Assembly: GCA_900551815.1 (NCBI GenBank)
Contig: URXE01000023.1
Coordinates: 1 to 32,586 of the forward strand
DNA: 32,586 nucleotides
Direction: 5' to 3'
From: an uncultured Collinsella sp.
GTDB lineage: Bacteria > Actinomycetota > Coriobacteriia > Coriobacteriales > Coriobacteriaceae
Shown one piece after another: positions 7,042 to 14,902 of the stretch. The notes below the pieces were generated by a model, which saw only the letters and a program-made list of their open reading frames with translations, was not told the origin of the DNA and ran no database searches. The position numbers and the translations under genes were made by a program. How positions within the stretch are numbered: the stretch's first letter is position 1; each line of letters opens with the position of its first letter.

Positions 7042-10000
7042 ATGGAAAACATCTTTTGCGCGGAAGCGCTCAATGGAATAATCCAGGTCAATCCGCTCGC
7101 CGAGCTGCCCGCCTCCCAAGCGGGCATCGCGATGCGGCCAAGCGGTGAGCCCTCGGGCGCGAGCGCCGATCTTTGGTTTATCGACACCGCTTCTGAGTCA
7201 AACGTCAGCTGTGCCACGGGCACGCCCGCCCACGGCACCAAGCTTGCCGTCAAGGTCATGCGCCATGGCTGTGCCACCTCCCATAACGAGGCGCTCGAAT
7301 CCAACGAGGCCTATAAATCCGACTGGTACAAGCTGCGCCAGGAGTACGAGACACTTCGCAGCATGAACGGAGCCCAAGGACACGCGCCCATCGCCTATGC
7401 CCTGGGCTGGCGCATTAAAAAGACACCTCGCGGCGAGGTGCGCTACCCCGCCCTTGCCATGGAATATGTCGAGGGCGTTGACATCGTCGAGCTGCGCGAG
7501 ATTATGAGCAATGTACACGGCGAGGTCACCGCCGCCGATATCCTCGGCATAGCACGCGCCATCGTCACGGCCCTGCTTTGCTGCACGGTCGTTTCGCGCG
7601 AGGACGCTCGCTACCTCACCACGGTCTCGCACCGCGACCTTTCGTCCCACAATCTGCGCTTTATGCTGGACAAGGATGGCCAGCGCATCGAGCGCGTCGT
7701 GCTCATCGACTTTGGGCAGAGCGCCCAAAACGACGACCCCGACGTGACGGCAGCCGACGGCAGCGAGCGCTTGAGCACGCCTTTTATCGGCGCGCCCGAG
7801 ATATTCGACCAGCGGCAAAGCGAGGCACGCCAATGGCGCAACACGAGCCACGCCGACTGCTACTCCATCGGCTGCCTTTTGTATTACCTTCGCTGCGGAG
7901 TGTGGCCGCACGAGGCCCAGATTCGAACTATCTGCGCGCAGAACTCGGGCGGCCTAAACGCCGCCGAGCTGCAGGAGCTCTTTGAACTTAAAAATAAGGG
8001 AGCCATCCATCTCGACGGCACCCATTGTGTCGATGACGATGACCGCACCCTCGACGAACTCATTGCCCGCTGCACCGAGCCGGGCATCGGCAAAATCGGA
8101 GGCCGCTTCGACGTCATTCGCCTGGCAGAGCGCCTGGGGATCGACGAGAACGGCAGGTTGCTGACGAACGGCGCGCCGGCGGCCCCCTCGCCTGACAAGG
8201 AAAGCGCTCCCCAGCCTAAGAGCCCCTTCCACAAGAAACGCTTGGCCGCCATCGCCTCCTGCCTCTGCGCAGCTGCGGTGGTGGTGGCCATCGCCGTGGC
8301 CATTGCATTTGCAACGGGCGCTCTCGGTGCGTCGCATAAAAACGGCCAGCTCGCCCTCTATCCCACCACGGCGCTCTCCGCAGGCCAGCTGCGCGAAAGC
8401 GTCGAGCTGGTCCAGGCGCGCCTGGATGCTGCCGGTCTGGGCAAAGCCTCGACCATCGAAAGCATGGACGGCATCTGCGTCGATTTTTCCGCCGGCGCCT
8501 TCGATGTTCCCGACGAGCTTGACGGGAGCGATGGCGACAGCGATTCGTCTCAGGCATCCTCATCGTCCGGATCAAACGACACGGCGAGCATGTATCGCGA
8601 CGACGTGACGGAATTGCTATCCCGCCCACTCGAGCTCTACCTTGCCCGCATCGATACGGAGGGCAACGGTCTAGCATCCTACGAACACATCTATCGAACG
8701 GAAATCAAAGACATCGCAGTCAAGATGGGCAAGGTCGACGGCCTGGAGCCCGATGCCTGCGCCGACCCCAATCGCTATGCCTATCTTGATCTCACCCTGA
8801 CCGACGGCGCGAAAAAGCGGCTCAAGGAGAGCTGCGGCGATTGGCTCGACCAAGGCGTGCTTGCCTTCGACATCGGCGGATATTCGTGGAACACGGTCTC
8901 GACCGTACCGCTCGGCAAGGGCCGTTACGCCTTTACGGCCAATAGTCTCGCACCATCCCAGAACCTCTGTGAGGTGCTTGCCGAAGCACTGCGCTCCGAA
9001 AGCTATCGCACGAGCTTCCGCGACAGCTTGGTCCCGCAGGCAACGTGGATCGACGACGATGTAACGGGCGACAACCAGGTCAAGCAAAGTGCCCTCGAAG
9101 ACGACGGCACCCTTGTTTCCTTTGCGAGTTACGGCACGCCTTCTCGCGGAGAGCGCGTCGATGCCCTTGAGACCCTCGCGGCACGTCTGGATACCCTTGG
9201 CGTCCCCTATGCACTCGGCGACTCCGACGACGGCAAAGGCATTGTCGCCCAAATTCAGGGGCTCGACCTGGGCGAGGCGGCAGCAGACCTTATCTGCGCC
9301 AATTCCTATATCGAAGTCTTCTGCGGCTTACAGAAACGCGTGCTTGGATCGCCCACCGTCAAAGCCGTCAGCACCTCGACGGGCACAAAGGCAGTGCAGG
9401 TAAGCGACGGCAGCACGAACGGCGACGCAAATATGAAGGCAGTGGCACAGGCCGCTGCCGATGCAGGGGGCGCCTGGGTCTACCTCAGCGTGGGAGGCAC
9501 CCCGATCATGCGAACGTGGGTGGACGCCGCCTCGGAGCAGCTCGCCTTTGATATTTCGTGCGCCACGGGTAAAGCGATCGACACCTCAAACGAATATCTG
9601 GCAGACCTAGTAGCCGCTGTCGCCGCTACTGACCTGCCTTTTACGCATCTCGGCTATTGCGGTCGTATGGACCTTGCTCTTTCGGGCGCCCCAGGGGCGC
9701 TCGACGCCGAAGTCGATGAGGCACGCGACGCCATCAAGGCCACGTTCCCTTCGGCCACGGTTGGCACGAACCCCAATGACGATACGGAACTCTTGGTATC
9801 GCTCGACCTTACCGTCGACGATGCCTTTGCGCAGGAGGCCATCGATACCGTCGAGGCACTCTACAACGCCATGGATTTTGACAGAACGCCGTTTGACCAG
9901 ATAACGTTCTATCTTGCCGACGAGCGCGGGGACGAACGAGCCCGCATTTGGTTCTTGCGCTGCGATGGAGCAGACGAGCAGAGCGGCCACGTCGCGGTAA

Positions 10001-10116
10001 ATGGGTCAATTCGCGAAGGCCGCTTCGAAGAGCAACGCCAGCGCGTGATCGACGCCGCCGGGGCAAATACTTTCTTCCAGGAGCATATGGACGATCTGTC
10101 CTCTTGGCTGCTCTAG
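7042..10116 (+). CDS. Transmembrane Ser/Thr kinase with SecD-like extracytoplasmic region
   Basis: A 1024-residue receptor-type kinase. Residues about 40-365 are the kinase domain: LAVKVM with K71, HRDLSSHN (HRD 197-199, N204), DFG 223-225 and APE 251-253. One membrane span follows at about 401-429. The remaining 590 residues should lie outside the membrane. They contain SecD-type segments: SAGQLRESVELVQARLDAAG (446-465) with the downstream I-x-V-D-F strand, then LTLTDGAKKRLKE (584-596) followed by LAFDIGG; a second, weaker copy begins at ERVDALETLAARLDTLG. SecD head domains carry this ARLDxxG and GAKK pattern. A sensor role is inferred. The start is chosen for GAGGGGGCGGAC just upstream. Its stop lies 3 bp from the stop of the convergent transglutaminase gene. 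Confidence 0.88.
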   Translation: MENIFCAEALNGIIQVNPLAELPASQAGIAMRPSGEPSGASADLWFIDTASESNVSCATGTPAHGTKLAVKVMRHGCATSHNEALESNEAYKSDWYKLRQEYETLRSMNGAQGHAPIAYALGWRIKKTPRGEVRYPALAMEYVEGVDIVELREIMSNVHGEVTAADILGIARAIVTALLCCTVVSREDARYLTTVSHRDLSSHNLRFMLDKDGQRIERVVLIDFGQSAQNDDPDVTAADGSERLSTPFIGAPEIFDQRQSEARQWRNTSHADCYSIGCLLYYLRCGVWPHEAQIRTICAQNSGGLNAAELQELFELKNKGAIHLDGTHCVDDDDRTLDELIARCTEPGIGKIGGRFDVIRLAERLGIDENGRLLTNGAPAAPSPDKESAPQPKSPFHKKRLAAIASCLCAAAVVVAIAVAIAFATGALGASHKNGQLALYPTTALSAGQLRESVELVQARLDAAGLGKASTIESMDGICVDFSAGAFDVPDELDGSDGDSDSSQASSSSGSNDTASMYRDDVTELLSRPLELYLARIDTEGNGLASYEHIYRTEIKDIAVKMGKVDGLEPDACADPNRYAYLDLTLTDGAKKRLKESCGDWLDQGVLAFDIGGYSWNTVSTVPLGKGRYAFTANSLAPSQNLCEVLAEALRSESYRTSFRDSLVPQATWIDDDVTGDNQVKQSALEDDGTLVSFASYGTPSRGERVDALETLAARLDTLGVPYALGDSDDGKGIVAQIQGLDLGEAAADLICANSYIEVFCGLQKRVLGSPTVKAVSTSTGTKAVQVSDGSTNGDANMKAVAQAAADAGGAWVYLSVGGTPIMRTWVDAASEQLAFDISCATGKAIDTSNEYLADLVAAVAATDLPFTHLGYCGRMDLALSGAPGALDAEVDEARDAIKATFPSATVGTNPNDDTELLVSLDLTVDDAFAQEAIDTVEALYNAMDFDRTPFDQITFYLADERGDERARIWFLRCDGADEQSGHVAVNGSIREGRFEEQRQRVIDAAGANTFFQEHMDDLSSWLL

Positions 10117-10119
10117 CCC

Positions 10120-11151
10120 CTAGCCGGCTGCGCCCCATGTTCGACGAGCCCTTAGCGCATCAATCCGAATCACACGACGCGAACGGTCAATGCAACACTC
10201 GACACCACAGGCAAACGTCGACGTCAGACGATCGCACACGGCCGAGTGTGCCCCATCGAAGCTCTTCTCATCTGGAAACATGGGGAGCTGGATCTCGATT
10301 CCTCGCCGGGGAAATCCCGCACTGCGCGCAATGGGAACGGCGTCGTCAACGGTTGCCACAAATCGCCCCGTGAGTCCATAAAAACCCAGGTCACGCGGGG
10401 CAACCGGAACCCATTGCCCCGATGAGCGCTCGGTAGCGTAGTCGTATGCCGCCTCGCTCATGCCAAAAGCGCTGTGCATGGGCAGCATTCCGTCCCGTCC
10501 ATCGCGTGTGGGGTCGATGATGTACCATGCCGGGCGGCCGCGCTCTCCCAGGTTCACGACGCACCAGGCATGCCCTGTTGGATCACCGGCACGGCGGCGA
10601 CCCCAGGCATAAACACAGTCGATACCAGCACGATCCAGCAGATACTTAAAGCCTTTCGCCCACCCCTCGCACACGGCACGGCGCTTAAGCAGCGGGCCAT
10701 CCGCCGAATGCGAGTACGGCCGGCCGTTCTGGAATCGATATCGTGCAAGATAGGCATCGTGGATTGCCAAGACCCGGTCGAAGACCGATGCTCCCACCGG
10801 CGCTGTCTGGAGAATTGACTCAGCAGCACGCTCCATCTTGGCAAGATTTGTATAGAGCCTGGTGACCGACTGTTTGTATCCCTTGGCATAATTTGGCACC
10901 AGCAGGACTTTGTCACCATGACGGCAGTAGTGCACACCGCCTAGGAGGTGGATGAGTTCGGGGCAGTCACAACGTAGGAGCTCCACGAGCGCCTTGATGG
11001 TATCCATGCCCGCACGCGCCGAAACCTCGCAGCCCTTCTGCCCGTTGAGTACGCACTCGAGTAGCGTATCGTATGCGCGCTGGGCTTCGGGGGCCAGGTG
11101 TGCCCTGTTAAACATGCCCCCGGGTCGCACGTTTCCCTTCGAGTCGATCAT
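10120..11151 (-). CDS. Transglutaminase-like (papain-fold) protein
   Basis: A 343-residue protein with a transglutaminase-like domain in the middle: C161 in RRAVCEGWAKGFKYLL, H194 in GHAWCVVNL and D213 in WYIIDPTRD form the Cys-His-Asp triad. Such proteins act as peptidases, cross-linkers or amidases; the substrate cannot be read here. No signal peptide or membrane span is seen, so it appears cytoplasmic, unusual for wall-acting relatives. The ATG at 11151 follows a G-rich GGGGGG ribosome site; an upstream in-frame ATG would begin inside the aguA terminator and is rejected. It shares the palindrome-bearing promoter type of the kinase cluster, which ties it to that regulon. The C-terminal 110 residues are unassigned. 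Confidence 0.82.
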   Translation of the reverse strand: MIDSKGNVRPGGMFNRAHLAPEAQRAYDTLLECVLNGQKGCEVSARAGMDTIKALVELLRCDCPELIHLLGGVHYCRHGDKVLLVPNYAKGYKQSVTRLYTNLAKMERAAESILQTAPVGASVFDRVLAIHDAYLARYRFQNGRPYSHSADGPLLKRRAVCEGWAKGFKYLLDRAGIDCVYAWGRRRAGDPTGHAWCVVNLGERGRPAWYIIDPTRDGRDGMLPMHSAFGMSEAAYDYATERSSGQWVPVAPRDLGFYGLTGRFVATVDDAVPIARSAGFPRRGIEIQLPMFPDEKSFDGAHSAVCDRLTSTFACGVECCIDRSRRVIRIDALRARRTWGAAG

Positions 11152-11181
11152 ACAAGCCCCCAATCTGTTTGGTTTTCCCAG

Positions 11182-11187
11182 ATTGTG
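11182..11187 (-). promoter_or_regulatory. -10-like hexamer CACAAT for the transglutaminase gene
   Basis: CACAAT on the minus strand, exactly 30 bp from the palindrome at 11218-11229 and 30 bp before the start codon. Confidence 0.45.
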
Positions 11188-11217
11188 AGCCCGCACACCC
11201 AAGCCGCACGGCCCGCC

Positions 11218-11229
11218 GTTCAGCTGAAA
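11218..11229. promoter_or_regulatory. Shared palindromic operator, copy 4
   Basis: GTTCAGCTGAAA, the last copy of the cluster motif, lies between the aguA terminator and the transglutaminase promoter. It marks the right-hand limit of the regulon. Confidence 0.7.
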
Positions 11230-11240
11230 CCACCACACAA

Positions 11241-11273
11241 AAAGTCCGCCGACCATTGAAGTCGGCGGACTTT
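11241..11273 (-). terminator. Intrinsic terminator of the first aguA
   Basis: A perfect 13-bp inverted repeat (AAAGTCCGCCGAC, 11241-11253; partner 11261-11273) with a 7-base loop, followed on the minus strand by TTTTT. It lies 38 bp after the aguA stop. Confidence 0.9.
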
Positions 11274-11311
11274 CGTGTGCGGACAATCAAGCCCTGTTCA
11301 CCATGGAACTA

Positions 11312-12433
11312 CTATTTACAGCGCGCCTTGGGCTGCTGCTGGGTGATGCAGTGAATGTTGCCGCCGCCGTAAATAACCTCGCGGGTCATGATACCGATGA
11401 CTTCGCGGTCCGGATAAGCAGCCTGGATATCCTTGAGCGCCTGGGCGTCGTTAGGGTCACCGAACTGCGGCACAAGCACCGCTCCGTTGATGGGCAGGAA
11501 ATTGAGATAGCTCGGCTCGAAGGCGTCCTCGGGGGTACGCGGCAGCACGCCCTCGACGGGATCAATCGTGCTGGCCTCCTCTTCGGTCATATATACCGAG
11601 ATCGCAGGCATGATTACCTTGTGGACCTTGAGTTTGCGGCCACGGGCATCCGTCGTCTCGGAAAGCATCTTATACGCCTCCTGGCACTCCTTGTAGAACT
11701 TATGGTTGGGATCATCGGTCCACATGCAGCAGACTTCGCCGGGTGCACTAAAGCATGCGACGTCGTCCACATGACCGTTCGTTTCGTACGGATCGATACC
11801 GTCCTTGATCCAGACAACTTTCTCGATACCGAGGTACTCAGAGAGCTTCTCCTCAATCTGCTCCTTGGTGTACTGCGGGTTGCGGTCCTCGTTAAGCAGA
11901 CACATCTCAGTGGTCACGACGGTGCCTTGACCATCACAGTTGAACGAGCCGCCCTCGAGGATGTAATCCTCGGGACGATAACGGTTAACCTGCTCAAGCT
12001 GTGCCACCTGCAGGCCAATGGAAGCGTCCTTGTCCCACGGGAAGTACAGGCCGTCAATGAAACCGCCGTAAGCATTAAAGTGGAAGTGCGAAAGGGCAAC
12101 CTCACCATTGTCATTAACGAGGAACGCCGGGCCAGGGTCGCGAATCCAGCTGTCGTTGTACTCCATGTGGATAACGCGCACGTTCTCAACGCCGTCGAAG
12201 ATCTCGCACACCGCGGGGAAGTCTTCGGTGTTGACGCCCACCGTGATGGGTTGAAAGCGTGCAACGGTCTTGATGATCTCGGTGAAGACCTTCTGCGCCG
12301 GCTTGGCGCCGCAGCGCCACACGTCGGAGCGGTGCGGCCACAGAATCCAGGTGCGCTCCTGCTCCTCATACTCGCCGGGCATATAGAACCCGTCCTTCTT
12401 AGGCGTGGACTCACTCTCGTAGATAGTCTTCAT
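11312..12433 (-). CDS. aguA: Agmatine deiminase (first copy)
   Basis: Converts agmatine to N-carbamoylputrescine and ammonia in the cytoplasm. At 373 residues it has the normal family length. Family signatures are present: WPHRSDVWR, WIRDPGPAF, HFHFNAYGG, ILEGGSF, ETNGHVDD and the C-terminal GGGNIHCITQQ with catalytic Cys362. The ATG at 12433 has AAGGAG 6 bp upstream. It is transcribed alone, ends at a strong terminator, and is divergent from a GAF-LuxR regulator gene that probably controls it. It differs from the second copy in lacking a roughly 25-residue mid-protein insertion and in having less extreme codon bias. It could act on a related guanidino compound. Confidence 0.95.
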   Translation of the reverse strand: MKTIYESESTPKKDGFYMPGEYEEQERTWILWPHRSDVWRCGAKPAQKVFTEIIKTVARFQPITVGVNTEDFPAVCEIFDGVENVRVIHMEYNDSWIRDPGPAFLVNDNGEVALSHFHFNAYGGFIDGLYFPWDKDASIGLQVAQLEQVNRYRPEDYILEGGSFNCDGQGTVVTTEMCLLNEDRNPQYTKEQIEEKLSEYLGIEKVVWIKDGIDPYETNGHVDDVACFSAPGEVCCMWTDDPNHKFYKECQEAYKMLSETTDARGRKLKVHKVIMPAISVYMTEEEASTIDPVEGVLPRTPEDAFEPSYLNFLPINGAVLVPQFGDPNDAQALKDIQAAYPDREVIGIMTREVIYGGGNIHCITQQQPKARCK

Positions 12434-12446
12434 TTCAAGCTCCTTG

Positions 12447-12494
12447 ATCTCGGTGCTTTTGCTTGACGAGACCATAATGCAGCCGCACCGAGAT
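12447..12494. promoter_or_regulatory. Inverted repeat in the aguA / LuxR divergent promoter
   Basis: ATCTCGGTGC at 12447-12456 is repeated inverted at 12485-12494, 28 bp apart, directly upstream of aguA. The enclosed stretch has TTGACG and CATAAT-like hexamers. A binding site for the adjacent regulator is plausible. Confidence 0.4.
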
Positions 12495-12611
12495 GTCCTC
12501 AATGGTCCCTCGAGCCCCTTTCAGCGACCGCCGGTATACCATTCGCTGACCTAAAGTTCTATTCAGGCCGAGAACATGACATACTGGGTTCCACAATGGA
12601 AAGGACGCCCT

Positions 12612-13415
12612 ATGCCCCCATGCAATAAACAGCAGACTATTGAGCTGGACAGTACGACCTGGACCGCCCTCAACGAGCTCGCGCTCGCGATCCACGCATC
12701 ACGCGGTGTCGACATGCTGCAAAAGGAGACCCTCGAGGGAACGACAGGACTCGTGCCCCATCGGATCGCCATGTTCGACCTGATCGAGGCGGCGGGCAGC
12801 GATGCCCCACGCTACGTCCACCCCGCAAGCAGCGGAATGGACGACCGCGCACTGAGCGACTACTACAACCGCTACGCCGCGATGGACTATACAACATGGT
12901 CCTTTGACCTACATAAGGTCGGCGTCTACCGCGACCTCGACCTCGTCGACGTCGAGCGACGCGATGCCACGCCCATCTATCGCAAATGGATGGAACCCCA
13001 GGGCGTCTACTTTGGCTGTACGGCCACGCTCGCGCACAACGACAGCCCGCTGGGAAGCATCACCCTGTTTCGCGAACGCACGGCCGGAGACTTCACCGAC
13101 ACCGAGCTCGCAATCCTGCTCGAAGTCGCTCGGCACGCGAGCCTCGCGCTCGCCAACCTCTATCCTCGGGGCATTAAACTCACCCAGACCGAAGACACAA
13201 ACCAGCTGAATGTTTTCATTGCAGAACACAATATCCAACCGCGCGAAGCCGAAGTCATGCGGCTCATGCTCGACGGCAAAACAAACAAACAGATGGCAAA
13301 CGCGCTATTCATAAGCGAGTCAACCGTCAAGAAGCACGTCAACGCCATCTATCGCAAGCTCGGCGTCAGCAACCGCCTGGGCCTCATGACTGCCATGCAA
13401 AACATCCCGCGATAA
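12612..13415 (+). CDS. LuxR-family regulator with GAF-like sensor domain
   Basis: A 267-residue soluble transcription factor. Residues about 20-185 form a GAF-like ligand domain (for example GSITLFRERTAGDFTDTELAILLEVARHASLALANL, the usual closing helix). Residues about 205-265 are a LuxR helix-turn-helix: QPREAEVMRLMLDGKTNKQM, then SESTVKKHVNAIYRKLGV. No receiver domain is present, so control is by a small ligand rather than phosphorylation. The start at 12612 is preferred over one 36 bp upstream because GGAAAGGA sits just before it. Being divergent from aguA suggests it senses agmatine or a product, which is inference. Confidence 0.85.
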   Translation: MPPCNKQQTIELDSTTWTALNELALAIHASRGVDMLQKETLEGTTGLVPHRIAMFDLIEAAGSDAPRYVHPASSGMDDRALSDYYNRYAAMDYTTWSFDLHKVGVYRDLDLVDVERRDATPIYRKWMEPQGVYFGCTATLAHNDSPLGSITLFRERTAGDFTDTELAILLEVARHASLALANLYPRGIKLTQTEDTNQLNVFIAEHNIQPREAEVMRLMLDGKTNKQMANALFISESTVKKHVNAIYRKLGVSNRLGLMTAMQNIPR

Positions 13416-13416
13416 A

Positions 13417-13448
13417 AAAGGGCGCCCTCCATGCGGAGAACGCCCTTT
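13417..13448. terminator. Bidirectional intrinsic terminator
   Basis: AAAGGGCG and CGCCCTTT pair, with an inner CTCC/GGAG stem. The minus strand ends in six T and the plus strand in TTTGATTT. It serves the convergent LuxR and MATE genes. Confidence 0.88.
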
Positions 13449-13480
13449 GATTTCGCCGTTGAATGAGAAGCGGCCCTACG

Positions 13481-14863
13481 CTATGCAATGAGCCCATTCA
13501 GGCGCTTTTGTTCCTTTGCAGCAAGTGCAATGGAAACCAGGCCGGTAATGGCATCGGCTGCAACCAAGGCAATCCAAACACCCTGCGCGCCCATCATGCT
13601 GCCAAGCAAGTACATGAGCGGTACGGAACAGATCACGTAGCGGAGCAGGCCGCAGAACGTGGCGATACCCACCTTCTCGTTCGCCTGGAAGTACATCGAC
13701 ATGGTCATGGCAAGATAGCCCAGGGCAACAGCCAGGATGACGGTACGCGTGGCGTTGGCGGCAACCTCAACGAGCGCGGGATCGCTGCCGGCAAAGAAGG
13801 CACACACCGGCGTGGCGGCAAGCCAGAGTACAACGGTGACCAGCGCCAGCGTCACAACCTGGTACTTAAGCGTGCAGGAGAGCGTCTCCTTAAGACGCGC
13901 CCATGCCTTGGCACCGGCATTGAAGGCAGCGATGGGCTGCAAACCATAGGAGAAGCACTGGGCGACCATCATGGTGATGTAGAGAATGTAGCCGTTGATT
14001 ACGCCGAATGCAGCGATGTAGAGCGAACCCATGTCACCGCCAAGCGTGCCGAGCAGCGAGTTGGCAACGGTATTGAAGACGAATGTCGCACCCTGGACCA
14101 GGAAGAACGGGAAGCCAATCTTAACGATCTGCCCGCAGATACCCATGTCGAGTTTGAGGTCGACCAGGTTAATCTTGAGCTGAGACTTCTTGCCGCCAAC
14201 ATACCAGAAGATGCCGATGGCCCAGATGCCAATGGACAGGCCATAGTACACGCCAGCACCCATGACGCCAAGCTTGAGCACGAAGGTCGAGAGCGCGAGC
14301 CAACAGATGGCAACGATGGCAGATACGGTCATGAGATTTGCCTGGACCTGGACCTTCTCATCGACGCGCATAACAGCGGTAACCATCTGGCCGATGACCG
14401 TGAGCGGCAATAGAACGGCGAACGTGCGCACGCCGGCGACCGTGTCAGCCATGATATCGGGCGTTGCACCAAAGAATGCACAGATGGGCTCGGTGAAGAC
14501 TGCCATCACGACGGCGAGCAGGACCGAAACAATCGCCGTGAGCCAGAAACCCTGGCTAAATGCCTTACTCGCCCCCTTGATGTCGCCGGCGCCGAGCAGA
14601 TTGCCCACGACGGCCGGCACGCCCGTACCGAAGAGATTGCCGAAGGCCAGATTGATGTACTCGACAGACATGATGATCGAGACGCAAGCAAGACCGTGAG
14701 CGCCCAGGCCCCAGCCCATCACGAGACCCTCGAGCACGACCATAATGATCTGCGCGAGCATGCCCTGACCGGTCACAATTGTGTAGCGGCGCACGAGTTC
14801 TGGAATCGGCTTTGAGGCGAGCTCATGCTCCTCCCCAACGACAGCGGTTGTTTCTTCTGCCAT
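13481..14863 (-). CDS. MATE-family efflux transporter
   Basis: A 460-residue membrane protein with about 12 spans and the MATE two-bundle layout. N-terminal features such as the GNLFGTGVPAVVGNLLGAGD segment, followed by the long helix ending in GFW, are typical, and a similar segment recurs in the second half (QPIAAFNAGAKAW). MATE proteins export cations, drugs or metabolites in exchange for Na+ or H+. The ATG at 14863 follows GGGGAG. It lies 39 bp downstream of the amidohydrolase gene on the same strand, so both are probably one operon, and the transporter may handle the substrate or product of that enzyme. Confidence 0.9.
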   Translation of the reverse strand: MAEETTAVVGEEHELASKPIPELVRRYTIVTGQGMLAQIIMVVLEGLVMGWGLGAHGLACVSIIMSVEYINLAFGNLFGTGVPAVVGNLLGAGDIKGASKAFSQGFWLTAIVSVLLAVVMAVFTEPICAFFGATPDIMADTVAGVRTFAVLLPLTVIGQMVTAVMRVDEKVQVQANLMTVSAIVAICWLALSTFVLKLGVMGAGVYYGLSIGIWAIGIFWYVGGKKSQLKINLVDLKLDMGICGQIVKIGFPFFLVQGATFVFNTVANSLLGTLGGDMGSLYIAAFGVINGYILYITMMVAQCFSYGLQPIAAFNAGAKAWARLKETLSCTLKYQVVTLALVTVVLWLAATPVCAFFAGSDPALVEVAANATRTVILAVALGYLAMTMSMYFQANEKVGIATFCGLLRYVICSVPLMYLLGSMMGAQGVWIALVAADAITGLVSIALAAKEQKRLNGLIA

Positions 14864-14902
14864 GGTTCTCCCCTTTCCTTGAGAGATTGAAAGACTGTGG
14901 GG

